DNA of 64,000 nucleotides from Bradyrhizobium sp. LHD-71. Lineage in GTDB: Bacteria > Pseudomonadota > Alphaproteobacteria > Rhizobiales > Xanthobacteraceae. Location: positions 1-64,000 of the forward strand of contig NZ_JAVIFX010000036.1 in NCBI RefSeq assembly GCF_031157255.1. The letters run 5' to 3'. Every line of letters begins with the position of its first letter. Position 1 is the first letter of the stretch. The translations under genes were made by a program, and so were the position numbers. The notes under the pieces were generated by a model. The model saw only the letters and a program-made list of their open reading frames with translations. It did not search any database and was not told the DNA's origin. This document shows positions 54,748 to 63,487 of the stretch, one piece after another.

Positions 54748-55728
54748 TCAGTCTGGAGTTGCGCCGGATTGCTTGACGATCGGTGCCCAGCGCTTGACAT
54801 CGTCGCGGACGAACGCGGCGAATTCCGCTTGGCTGTTACCGACCGCGGACGCGCCTTCGAGCTCAAGCTGCTGCCTCAGCTTCGCGCCCTTCAAAGACTC
54901 GGCGATGGCTGTGTTGAGCTTGGCGGCGATCGGCGCCGGCAGGTTTGCAGGCGCAAAGACGCCGAACCATGCCACCGACTCGAACCCCGGAACGACTTCA
55001 CCGATCGCAGGTAGATCGGGAAACGCCTGCAGGCGCTTTGCGCTTGTCACGCCGAAAGCCTTCAGCTTGCCGGCCTTCACCTGCGCTGCTCCAGTCACCA
55101 TGCTGATGAACATGAGGTCGACATGGCCCGCCAGCACATCGGTCATCGCCGGCGTAGAGCCCTTGTAAGGAACGTTGAGCAGCTTGATCCCTGACATCAT
55201 CTTCAGCTGCTCTCCGGCGAGATGCAGGGACGATCCGATGCCGCCGATGGCAATCGTGAGCTTGTCGGGCTTGCTCTTCGCCGATGCAATCAGTTGCTCA
55301 AGGGTCTGATCCGGCAGCCTCACGTTACCGACGAGCATGCTGGGCACGGTCGCAATCATCGTGATCGGCGTAAAATCCGCGATCGGGTCGAAGGGAAGGT
55401 TCGGATAAAGCGTTGCGTTGATCGTATGGCTGGTGAAGCTCACCAGCAGCGTATGTCCATCGGACGATGCTTTGGCGACCGTATCCGCGGCGAGATTGCC
55501 GCCGGCTCCCGGCTTGTTCTCGACGATCACCGGCTGCCCGAGAGCCGCCGACAATTCGTGCGCAACCGCCCGCGCCATGGTGTCGGTCGTGCCGCCGGGG
55601 GACGCGCCAACGAGAATGCGAACCGGCTTCGACGGATAATCCGTCGTCTGGGCGCGGCTGGCGCTCGACGAGCCTGCAAACGCGGCGGCAACGAGGATGA
55701 CGGATGCCGCCCGACAAATCGCTTTCAT
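54748..55728 (-). CDS. Bug/TctC-family solute-binding protein
   Basis: A 326-residue receptor with a signal peptide (to ASRAQTTDYP) and the Bug opening YPSKPVRILVGASPGGTTDT, PGAGGNLAADTVAKASSDGH and NVPYKGSTPAMTDVLAGH. Divergent from the LeuC-like gene with a palindrome (55781-55798) in between, so probably takes up the di- or tricarboxylate used by the neighbouring catabolic genes. Confidence 0.92.
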   Translation of the reverse strand: MKAICRAASVILVAAAFAGSSSASRAQTTDYPSKPVRILVGASPGGTTDTMARAVAHELSAALGQPVIVENKPGAGGNLAADTVAKASSDGHTLLVSFTSHTINATLYPNLPFDPIADFTPITMIATVPSMLVGNVRLPDQTLEQLIASAKSKPDKLTIAIGGIGSSLHLAGEQLKMMSGIKLLNVPYKGSTPAMTDVLAGHVDLMFISMVTGAAQVKAGKLKAFGVTSAKRLQAFPDLPAIGEVVPGFESVAWFGVFAPANLPAPIAAKLNTAIAESLKGAKLRQQLELEGASAVGNSQAEFAAFVRDDVKRWAPIVKQSGATPD

Positions 55729-55780
55729 TGTTCAATCCCAGTCATTTCCCGACTACCTGGCTTCACCGGTATTGCCATAT

Positions 55781-55798
55781 TGATATATGTTTATATCA
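55781..55798. promoter_or_regulatory. Palindrome in the Bug/LeuC divergent promoter
   Basis: TGATATA (55781-55787) and TATATCA (55792-55798) are separated by TGTT, in an AT-rich spot between the two divergent start codons. A likely operator for a local regulator that was not found in the window. Confidence 0.4.
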
Positions 55799-55809
55799 TA
55801 AGGTAAGTC

Positions 55810-57099
55810 GTGGCCAACAGGAATTGGACCGTCTCAATGGGCATGACCCTCGCGGAAAAGATCATCGCAAAGGCTGCCGGACGTCCGAAGGTGGCGCCAG
55901 GTGAGATCGTGACTTGCAAGGTCGATCTGGCGATGATTCATGATTCGGGCGGCCCGCGGCGGGTCAAACCGATCCTGGATCGGCTGGACGTCGGTGTCTG
56001 GGATCCGAGCAAGGTCGTCCTTATTACCGACCACTATGTTCCGGCAACCGACGACGAGAGCCGCAATATCCAGGCTATCGCCAGATCGTTCGCCGCTGCC
56101 CAACGCATTGCCAATTTCTACGACCAACAGGGGATCTGTCATGTCGTTCTCCCGGAGCGCGGTCACCTGCGCCCGGGAATGTTCGCTGTCGGCGGCGACA
56201 GCCACTCCCCCACGGGCGGCGCGTTCGGCGCGTACATGTTTGGCGTAGGAGCCACGGAAATGGCTGGCGTTCTGGCGACCGGGGAGATCTGGCTGCGCGT
56301 GCCGGAGACAATCCTGATCGATTGGACCGGAAAACTCGGTGCCGGGGTCTCTTCCAAGGATATGATGCTGCTGCTCTGTGCGAAGCTCGGCATGGACGGC
56401 GGCCGATATCAGGCCGTGCAGTATGCGGGCGACGCCGTCCGCGCCTTGCCCATGCAGGAGCGCATGACGCTTGCCAATATGGCCGCAGAGCTCGGCGGCC
56501 AAGCCGGCCTGATCGAGGCCGATTCCATCACCAAAGATTTTCTTCGCGCCGCCGGCGCCGACGTCGAGGATGACGAAAGCTGGCGCGGCGATGCGGACGC
56601 CACAATGAGCGAGCATCATGTCTTCGACGCGACGGCGCTTGAGCCGCAGGTCGCAGCTCCGCATAGCCCCGCCAACGCCGCACCGGTCTCGTCACACACC
56701 GGAACGCGCGTGGACGTCGCCTATATCGGGGCCTGCACCGGAGCCAAGCTCGAGGACCTGCGCATGGCCGCCTCGGTCCTGCGTGGGAGGAAAGCCGCGC
56801 GAGGCGTCGAGCTGCTGGTTGCCCCCGCCTCTCTACGCGATCAGGAAATCGCCCGGCGCGAAGGAACGCTTGACGTCATCCTCCAGGCTGGCGGCCGCCT
56901 GCTGGCGAATGCTTGCGGCATCTGCGCCGGCTATGGCGATGAGCGGTTCGGCGAGAACGTCACGGCAATCTCCTCGACGGCACGCAATTTCAAAGGCCGC
57001 ATGGGAGCCGCAACCTCCAACGTGTATCTCGGCTCCCCCTACACCGTCGCTGCATCGGCGGTCGAAGGCCGCATCGCCGATCCGCGCGCCCACATCTGA
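55810..57099 (+). CDS. Aconitase-superfamily dehydratase large subunit (LeuC/HacA/DmdA-like)
   Basis: A 429-residue Fe-S hydro-lyase. TLAEKIIAKAAGRPKVAPGE and VFAVGGDSHSPTGG-type active region (FAVGGDSHSPTGGAFGAYMF), cluster cysteines in YIGACTGAKLEDLR and ANACGICAGYGDE, and FKGRMGAATSNVYL. GTG at 55810 with AAGG upstream is used; ATG at 55837 is an alternative. The archaeal-style short form (about 420 residues) is shared by homoaconitase and 2,3-dimethylmalate dehydratase, so a role in leucine synthesis is unlikely here. Followed by the small subunit after 12 bases. Confidence 0.88.
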   Translation: MANRNWTVSMGMTLAEKIIAKAAGRPKVAPGEIVTCKVDLAMIHDSGGPRRVKPILDRLDVGVWDPSKVVLITDHYVPATDDESRNIQAIARSFAAAQRIANFYDQQGICHVVLPERGHLRPGMFAVGGDSHSPTGGAFGAYMFGVGATEMAGVLATGEIWLRVPETILIDWTGKLGAGVSSKDMMLLLCAKLGMDGGRYQAVQYAGDAVRALPMQERMTLANMAAELGGQAGLIEADSITKDFLRAAGADVEDDESWRGDADATMSEHHVFDATALEPQVAAPHSPANAAPVSSHTGTRVDVAYIGACTGAKLEDLRMAASVLRGRKAARGVELLVAPASLRDQEIARREGTLDVILQAGGRLLANACGICAGYGDERFGENVTAISSTARNFKGRMGAATSNVYLGSPYTVAASAVEGRIADPRAHI

Positions 57100-57111
57100 A
57101 GGACACCCTGC

Positions 57112-57612
57112 ATGAGCGGCCGTGCGTTCGTTTTCGGCGACAACATCGACACCGATGTTCTCGCGCCTGGAAAGTACATGAAAGCGCCCGTCGAGGAACT
57201 TGCGCGCCACTGCATGGAAGCCATTGCACCGGATTTTGCACAAACAGTGCGAGCCGGTGACGTCGTCGTCGCCGGCCGAAATTTCGGCATGGGGTCGTCG
57301 CGCGAACAGGCCGCGCAGGCGCTGAAGATCCTCGGCGTATCAGCCGTCGTCGCCAAGTCCTTTGGCGGAATCTTTCTTCGCAACGCCCTCAATCTCGGCT
57401 TGCCGGTGATGGTGTGTCCGACCACGGAGCAGATCCGGCAGGACGATCGCGTCGCAGTGGATCTCGTCGGCGGCCGGGTGATCAACGAGACGACCGCGAC
57501 GACACTTGCCGGTGAGCCCCTGCCCGGCTTTCTCCTCGACATGCTCGCCGACGGCGGACTCGTTCCGCACCTGGAAAAGCGGCTGGCGGCGAAGCGCGAA
57601 ACGTCAGGCTAG
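57112..57612 (+). CDS. Aconitase-superfamily dehydratase small subunit (LeuD/HacB/DmdB-like)
   Basis: A 166-residue swivel domain. GDNIDTDVLAPGKYM and GRNFGMGSSREQAAQALKIL (the usual Cys-Gly-Ser-Ser loop has Met-Gly-Ser-Ser) with VAKSFGGIFLRNALNLGLPV. Partner of the LeuC-like subunit. Its stop codon TAG (57610-57612) is part of the CTAG end of the palindromic element, so the last residues may have been shaped by the insertion. Confidence 0.88.
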   Translation: MSGRAFVFGDNIDTDVLAPGKYMKAPVEELARHCMEAIAPDFAQTVRAGDVVVAGRNFGMGSSREQAAQALKILGVSAVVAKSFGGIFLRNALNLGLPVMVCPTTEQIRQDDRVAVDLVGGRVINETTATTLAGEPLPGFLLDMLADGGLVPHLEKRLAAKRETSG

Positions 57613-57776
57613 TGTCGTGGATCAGAAATTCGCACTATCGTTGCCGCGAGTCCATCGTGCGAATTTCTGATCCATAAACGACACTAGAATCATAAACTTG
57701 CTAGTGTCCTGATCGAATCTGAAGTTCGCTCTGAGCTCGCTGCAAAGTATAGCGAACTTCGGATTCGGGACACTAG
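57609..57776. repeat. Composite palindromic element, copy 2 (inverted relative to copy 1)
   Basis: Unit B (57609-57687), a 13-base linker and unit A (57701-57776), each with CTAGTGTC/GACACTAG ends, in reverse order and orientation to 30747-30919. Unit A is 5 bases shorter here. It fills the whole gap between two convergent genes, and both stops are formed by its terminal CTAG. Confidence 0.9.
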
Positions 57777-59164
57777 TTGAGCGACGACGCCGAAAACCCG
57801 GCGGCCCGCCCAAGTGTCACCGCGGTCAAAAGGCCGTTCCCGGAGAGATAGCCCGATGCCTCGGGTCCAGACAGGCCACGTGCGGCTCCACCTCCTGCAA
57901 AGAGGTTAGGAAACCGCTCGCCGTTGGCCCGCAAGACGTGCGCATGTCGGTCGACGACAAGACCGCCTTGTGTGTGAAACAAGGTACCGGTCACGCGCAC
58001 GCCACGATACGGCGGCATCAACCGCTTGTCCGGATCGAACCTGCGGCCGAACGCATCGGCCGCTCCTTCTCGCGCGGTAGCGTCGACGTGCTGCAAGGTC
58101 TTCGCAAGCGCATCCCCGGGCACGCCGAGCTGATACGCCAACGCCTGCGCGTCATCGCCGGACTTGATGGCGCCAAGCTTGACCGCGCTGCGGTAATCCT
58201 CGAACTCCATGCCAAGCTGGTGCAGCCGCTCGTCATAGATATTGAAGGCGATGCCGCCCGGCTGGCTCAGCACGAATTCGGCCTGTTCGGAATAGCCTGC
58301 ATGTTCGTTGGCGAAGCGCACTCCGGCCGCGTTGACCTGTACGCCACCTTCCATCATCAGCGCCCAGGTGATCAACACGCCGTGCGGATGCGCGACCGAT
58401 CCGTGACCCTGATAGCCCGAAAGATCGGCGGTCGCAGCACCCAATGCCTCACCCCATCGCAGCGCGTCACCCTGGTTGCCGGCATGGCCGAAATAGAGCG
58501 CATCAGCGATCGCGGGAATATGCCTTCCGACCAGCGGCTGATTGCCACCGAAACCGCTGCACGCCAGAACGAGTGCCCGGCACCCGATCCGTTCGCGAGC
58601 GCCGCCGGGCCGCCTCACTTCAACACCGCAGATGCGATGATCTGCCGTGACGAACAGCGTCGTTGCGACAGCGTTGGTCAGCACGTCCAGACCTTCGTTG
58701 TCCGCTGCCGCAACCAGCATCGCCATGAGTTCCTGCCCCGTGCGGTTGGGCGTGCCGTGCATGCGCGCGACCGAATGCCCCGGGTAAAGAAAGCTTTCCA
58801 CCAGCTCGAACTGCACGCCGTGGCGGTCGACAAGATCGTGAATGGCATCGGCGGACATGGAGGCGACCGCATGCGCCATCGCCACATCGGTTCGCCCTTT
58901 CGCCTTTTGCAGGATATCGGCTGTCAGGAGATCGGCGCCATCAGCGACGCCCCTCGCGATCTGGAAGCGCGTTCCTGCGGCTGGGATCAGCCCGGACGAT
59001 AGTGCGGTCGAGCCCGACGGCACAGCGTCGCGCTCGAGCACCAGCACGTCCCGGCCCATGCGCCGCGCCGTCAGGGCCGCCGTCAGGCCGCAGGCGCCGC
59101 CGCCGATCACCAGCGTATGCACGTGGGCGGGGGCGCTAAAAGAGGCGACCCGTTCGACGCTCAT
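57773..59164 (-). CDS. Fumarate reductase/succinate dehydrogenase-like FAD-dependent oxidoreductase
   Basis: A 463-residue FAD_binding_2 flavoprotein. The dinucleotide motif is LVIGGGACGLTAALTARRMG, then SGSTALSSGLIPAAGTRFQI, the capping/active region with GTLFHTQGGLVVD, and the C-terminal FAGGGAARGLSGPEASGYLS, GNGLLTAV. No signal peptide or haem motif, so soluble and cytoplasmic. Members desaturate succinate-like acids, tricarballylate or steroids. Last gene of the five-gene operon, overlapping the hydrolase by 4 bases; the TAG stop lies in the palindromic element. Confidence 0.88.
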   Translation of the reverse strand: MSVERVASFSAPAHVHTLVIGGGACGLTAALTARRMGRDVLVLERDAVPSGSTALSSGLIPAAGTRFQIARGVADGADLLTADILQKAKGRTDVAMAHAVASMSADAIHDLVDRHGVQFELVESFLYPGHSVARMHGTPNRTGQELMAMLVAAADNEGLDVLTNAVATTLFVTADHRICGVEVRRPGGARERIGCRALVLACSGFGGNQPLVGRHIPAIADALYFGHAGNQGDALRWGEALGAATADLSGYQGHGSVAHPHGVLITWALMMEGGVQVNAAGVRFANEHAGYSEQAEFVLSQPGGIAFNIYDERLHQLGMEFEDYRSAVKLGAIKSGDDAQALAYQLGVPGDALAKTLQHVDATAREGAADAFGRRFDPDKRLMPPYRGVRVTGTLFHTQGGLVVDRHAHVLRANGERFPNLFAGGGAARGLSGPEASGYLSGNGLLTAVTLGRAAGFSASSLN

Positions 59165-59778
59165 CGTCCGCCAGCCTGCAAGAGAGCAATAAGGTCGGCG
59201 CAGGTCGTGACGTCGGCGACTGAGCGAAGCGCTTCAACGCTCGTGCGATGGACATCCTCCGAAAACGCTGCACAGCCGTCTTCCAACAAAAGCGCATGGA
59301 AATCGCGAACATGTGCGTCGCGCAATGTCGAGGCGACACCGCCGTTGGTAACGATCCCGGAAAAGATCAGGCTTTCGATCCCGGCCTTGCGCAGAACCCA
59401 TTCCAGTCGGCTCATGTAGAACGCGGAGAAAGCGATCTTTTCAACCGAAAGATCCGACGGCTGAAGTTCATCGACCAGGGCGTGGCCCCAACTTCCCGGC
59501 GCAAAATCCCCCTTCCGCAAGAACGGCCGCAGCGCCTTCAGATGCGGTGAGACGAACGGTTCGCCGCCCTTGCCCGGAACCAATGTGAAATGGGTCGAGA
59601 CGATCCACCCGCCGCGCGAGCTGACAGCGTCAGCAACGGGCTTCAGCCGTTGGGGAAGGGCTGCAATCGCCGCAGACGTCGCGCCGCCACGCGCGTAGGC
59701 CCCGTGCGGATGGATGAAATCACGCTGCAAATCGACAAGGACCAGGGCGATGCTTTCCGGGCGCGCGAGATCGATCAT
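59161..59778 (-). CDS. Isochorismatase-fold hydrolase lacking the catalytic cysteine
   Basis: A 205-residue protein of the cysteine hydrolase/isochorismatase fold. The Asp is in LVLVDLQRDFIHPHG and the Lys in SVEKIAFSAFYMSRLE. The loop that should hold the nucleophilic Cys reads FSGIVTNGGVASTLRDA, with Gly-Gly instead of x-Cys. As in true isochorismatases, which also lack it, an amidase mechanism through thioester seems excluded. Overlaps hyuA and the flavoprotein by 4 bases each. Confidence 0.88.
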   Translation of the reverse strand: MIDLARPESIALVLVDLQRDFIHPHGAYARGGATSAAIAALPQRLKPVADAVSSRGGWIVSTHFTLVPGKGGEPFVSPHLKALRPFLRKGDFAPGSWGHALVDELQPSDLSVEKIAFSAFYMSRLEWVLRKAGIESLIFSGIVTNGGVASTLRDAHVRDFHALLLEDGCAAFSEDVHRTSVEALRSVADVTTCADLIALLQAGGR

Positions 59779-61826
59779 GGATGCTGCCGTTCGAGAATGA
59801 TGTTGCCCAGGCTGTCCACGCGCGCCTGGAAATCCGGTTCGACGAGAACGGTGGTGTCCTGCTGTTCGAGGATGGCAGGTCCCTGGATGGTCGCCCCAAC
59901 GGGCAGCTCCCGCCGCGCATAAATGGTTGCATCCTGCCAGGCACCGTCAACATAGACCCGCCGAACGCCCTGCGCGGCCCCCGCAATGCTTCCGTCCGAC
60001 GGCGCAAGCGCCGCAAGATCGAGCTTTGGTCTGCATCCGACCACCGCGACATGGACATTGAGCATGCGGATTGGAATGTCTTCCAGAAGACGACCATAGA
60101 CCTCGCGATATCGTCGCTCGAAAGCCTCGCGGATTGCGCCGACATCCAGCATCCGGCCCGCCTGCCATGCGATCGGCGCGGCGACTGTATGAGTCTGCCC
60201 GAGATAAAGCATGTCGAAGGTGACAAGCGTGTCACGCGACACGAACGCCACTCCCGAACGATCGAGCAATCGCGCTCCTTCTTCCGCCACCCGGGATATC
60301 TCGGCATTGAGGTCGGCGATGTCGATCTCGGCGAGAGCCCGATTCACGGTCTGCACGAAGTCATGACGCATATCGGCGATGACGCAGCCGAGCGCCGACG
60401 TTACGCCGGGATAGGGTGGGATCAAAGCTGCCTTCAGACCGACCTCCCTCACGAGCGCACCCGCATGGAGACCTCCGCCGCCGCCGAAGGGCATCAGCGC
60501 GAAATCTCGCGGGTTGTGGCCGCGCTCAATCGAAACCAGACGGATCGCTCCGGCCATGCGGCTGTTGGCAACCCGGACGATCGCCTCCGCAGCGGCGATG
60601 GCGTCGAGGCCCAGCGGGTCGCCGATGTGACGCGCAATCGCCTGCCTCGCCGCCTCCGTATCGAGGCGCGTCAGCGCGCCACCGATCGGACGTTCGGCAT
60701 TGATGCGTCCGAGAACGACATTGGCATCCGTGAGCGTCGGCCGCTCGTTTCCCTGGCGGTAGCACACCGGACCGGGCACGGCGCCGGCGGATTCCGGCCC
60801 GACCTGCAGAATGCCGCCTCGGTCGACCGATGCGATCGATCCGCCGCCGGCCCCGATCGTCGTGATCTCGATCATCGGCGTCCGCACGACGAGGCCGAAA
60901 TCAATGGCGGTCTGCGCCGCAAGCGCAGTTTGCCCATCCGCGATCAGGGAGACATCGAAGCTTGTGCCGCCGACGTCACCGGTGACGACGTTGGGAAACC
61001 CGGCCGACGTGGCAATGTGCGCCGCCGCTATGACACCGGCGGCCGGGCCTGACAGCGCCGTCCGCACCGGGCGCGCCTTCGCCATCTCGACGGTCATGAC
61101 GCCGCCGTTGGACTGCACGATCAGCACCTGCCCGTCGAATCCCTGTGCGGCCAGATCGGCCTCCAGCCTGTTCAGATAGTCCGCGACTACGGGCTGCAGA
61201 TACGCATTGAGCGCGGTGGTCGAGCTGCGCTCGAACTCACGGATTTCGGGCAGCATCTCGCTCGAGATATTGATGTAGGCGTTCGGCCAGACCGACTTCA
61301 ACGCTTTGGCGGCAACCCGTTCGTTCTCGGCATTGGCGTAAGCGTTGATGAAGGTAACGGCGACGGCCTCGGTGCCGAGCGCCAGCAGATCGCGCGCGCG
61401 AGCGATGACTTCGTCTGCATCGAGTGCGGTATGCACTGTACCATCGGCCAAGGTCCGTTCGCGCACCTCGAGGCGACGTTCGCGCGGGACCACCGGTTCG
61501 AACTGGCCCCACAATCCCCAGGTCTGCGGGCGATCGCGGCGGCGCATTTCCAGAACGTCACGAAAGCCTTCCGTCGCGATAACGCCGGCCTTCCCGCCCT
61601 TGCGCTCGAGAAGCGCATTGGTCCCGACCGTCGTGCCGTGAACGACGGTACCGAGCCGGGACAGCTCGCCGGCTCCGTCGCGAACGCCGTTCAGAAATCC
61701 CTCCGCTTCACGCCCGCGCGTGGAGGGAACCTTGCCGATCCAGCTGCTCCCGCTGGCCTCATCGAGAAAGAAGAGATCGGTGAACGTCCCGCCTACGTCC
61801 ACACCGACGATGAGCTTGCCCGTCAT
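59775..61826 (-). CDS. Hydantoinase/oxoprolinase family protein, HyuA-type subunit
   Basis: A 683-residue ATP-dependent subunit. Two phosphate motifs, VGVDVGGTFTDLFFLDE and VTGDVGGTSFDVSLIADG, IGAGGGSIASVDRGG, and LMPFGGGGGLHAGALVREVG are family marks. With HyuB it would hydrolyse an N-methylhydantoin, oxoproline, lactam or imide ring at the cost of ATP, or carboxylate a ketone. The substrate cannot be told from the sequence. Overlaps hyuB by 4 bases. Confidence 0.9.
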   Translation of the reverse strand: MTGKLIVGVDVGGTFTDLFFLDEASGSSWIGKVPSTRGREAEGFLNGVRDGAGELSRLGTVVHGTTVGTNALLERKGGKAGVIATEGFRDVLEMRRRDRPQTWGLWGQFEPVVPRERRLEVRERTLADGTVHTALDADEVIARARDLLALGTEAVAVTFINAYANAENERVAAKALKSVWPNAYINISSEMLPEIREFERSSTTALNAYLQPVVADYLNRLEADLAAQGFDGQVLIVQSNGGVMTVEMAKARPVRTALSGPAAGVIAAAHIATSAGFPNVVTGDVGGTSFDVSLIADGQTALAAQTAIDFGLVVRTPMIEITTIGAGGGSIASVDRGGILQVGPESAGAVPGPVCYRQGNERPTLTDANVVLGRINAERPIGGALTRLDTEAARQAIARHIGDPLGLDAIAAAEAIVRVANSRMAGAIRLVSIERGHNPRDFALMPFGGGGGLHAGALVREVGLKAALIPPYPGVTSALGCVIADMRHDFVQTVNRALAEIDIADLNAEISRVAEEGARLLDRSGVAFVSRDTLVTFDMLYLGQTHTVAAPIAWQAGRMLDVGAIREAFERRYREVYGRLLEDIPIRMLNVHVAVVGCRPKLDLAALAPSDGSIAGAAQGVRRVYVDGAWQDATIYARRELPVGATIQGPAILEQQDTTVLVEPDFQARVDSLGNIILERQHP

Positions 61827-63487
61827 GCCGCACCTTTTGCAGCGCGCGTGACATACCCGCTCCGAACATCATGCTCGATGGCCGAAGACGAACGCTGCGC
61901 GGCGGGCCCGTAGCCGCCACCACCCGGCGTTTCGAGCCGGACACGCTCGCCTTTGGCGAGCTTGGCGCCGACCCATTTCGAAGCCATCGGCGGATGCGCC
62001 TCTGTGCCGTCTCGCTGCAACACGGTGAAGCGGTTGAGCGCGCCGGGGTCGCCGCCAAGGATGCCCGGCGGCGCGTAGCGTCCGCGCTCGCCGAACAGAA
62101 AGACGTCGGCCTCCTCTTCCAGCAATTCGATCTCGTAGACGGCGCCAAGCCCGCCACGGTGTCGGCCGGCTCCGCCGCTGTCGGGCCGCAGCGCCCAGCG
62201 CGTGAACATCACGGGATAGGCCGCCTCGAGAATCTCGACCGGTGGAATCGTCGCCGTTGAAATCGGCGCATTGCCGTGATTGAGGCCATCGCCCTCCGGA
62301 TGACCGCCATGGCCTCCGCCGAAGAACGAGAACATCACCCACCGCTGGCCATTCTTGCGATGTCCGGCCAGCGAAAGCGCGTTGATCGTCCCATATGCGC
62401 AGCCATTGACGCGTTCGGGACAGGCCTGAGCCAGCGCCACGAACACCGTGTCGATCATGCGAAGAATGGTTTCGGTATAGCCGCCGACGGGCTTTGGCGC
62501 CCTCGCCGAAAGCAACGTGTTTTCGGGTATCACGAACCTGATCGGATCCAGGACACCGGCATTGGCGGGCACGTCACGGAAAACATGCTTGAGCGCGACA
62601 TAGCAGGCCGCGATCGTGGTCGAACGCGAGATGTTGAGCGGCCCGGCGCATGCGGGCGAGCAACGCGAGAAATCCAGGGTCATCGTCTCACCCGAAACAG
62701 CGAGATCGAGAGCGATCCTGAGCGGCTTGTCGACAATGCCGTCGTTGTCGAGAAAATCGTCGGCCGAATAGACGCCGTCCTTGAGCTCGGCAATGCTGGC
62801 CCGCATCAGCTGGCCGGCGCGATCGCGCAACTGCGACAAGGCATCAGCAACGGTCTCGTCCCCATAGTCGTCGAGCAGACTGGCGAGCCGGCGTGCTCCC
62901 AGATCCAGCGCACTGATCTGGCCGTTGAGGTCGCCATAGGCGCTGTTCGGCAGCCGTGAGTTGGCGGTAACGATGTCGATGATGTCGGAACGCAACTCGC
63001 CCCGGGCGAACAACTTGACCGGCGGAATGAGCATTCCCTCCTGGAAGCTCTCGGTCGCGACCGGGTTATAGTTGCCCGGCACGTTTCCACCGACATCGTG
63101 CCAATGCCCTACCGACGCGAGCCAGCAAAACACCTGCCCATTCCGGAAAAATGGCCGTACGAGCTTGAAGTCGGAAAGATGCGTACCGCCTTCGTAGGGG
63201 TCGTTGAAGATATAGACGTCGCCATCCGCAAGATCGCCTTGCTTCGCCGACTTCTCGATCACGGCGCGGACCGCGAACGCCATTGCGCCGACGAAGATCG
63301 GCAGACCCGCCTTGCCCTGAACAAGCGTCTCGCCGGTTTTTGCGTGATAGAGGCCGTGGCTGGCATCGCGCGCTTCCGCAATGATCGGATTGAACGCCGA
63401 TCGGAACAGCGTCGCGTCCATCTCGTCGGCGATCTGCTCGAGCCTGCCCTTCAGCACCGCCAGCGTAACAGGATCGATCTCACTCAT
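61823..63487 (-). CDS. Hydantoinase B/oxoprolinase family protein, HyuB-type subunit
   Basis: A 554-residue partner of HyuA. DPVTLAVLKGRLEQIADEMD at the start, FNDPYEGGTHLSDFKLVRPF (likely metal site), FSFFGGGHGGHPEGDGLNHG and the C-terminal LETPGGGGYGPA are standard. ATG at 63487 overlaps the lyase stop by 8 bases. Forms the catalytic complex with HyuA. Confidence 0.9.
   Translation of the reverse strand: MSEIDPVTLAVLKGRLEQIADEMDATLFRSAFNPIIAEARDASHGLYHAKTGETLVQGKAGLPIFVGAMAFAVRAVIEKSAKQGDLADGDVYIFNDPYEGGTHLSDFKLVRPFFRNGQVFCWLASVGHWHDVGGNVPGNYNPVATESFQEGMLIPPVKLFARGELRSDIIDIVTANSRLPNSAYGDLNGQISALDLGARRLASLLDDYGDETVADALSQLRDRAGQLMRASIAELKDGVYSADDFLDNDGIVDKPLRIALDLAVSGETMTLDFSRCSPACAGPLNISRSTTIAACYVALKHVFRDVPANAGVLDPIRFVIPENTLLSARAPKPVGGYTETILRMIDTVFVALAQACPERVNGCAYGTINALSLAGHRKNGQRWVMFSFFGGGHGGHPEGDGLNHGNAPISTATIPPVEILEAAYPVMFTRWALRPDSGGAGRHRGGLGAVYEIELLEEEADVFLFGERGRYAPPGILGGDPGALNRFTVLQRDGTEAHPPMASKWVGAKLAKGERVRLETPGGGGYGPAAQRSSSAIEHDVRSGYVTRAAKGAA

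Noticed and set aside
57622-57813. 63-residue ORF in the palindromic element
   Set aside because: It reads through the repeat and is not seen as a protein family; the sequence is explained by the element.
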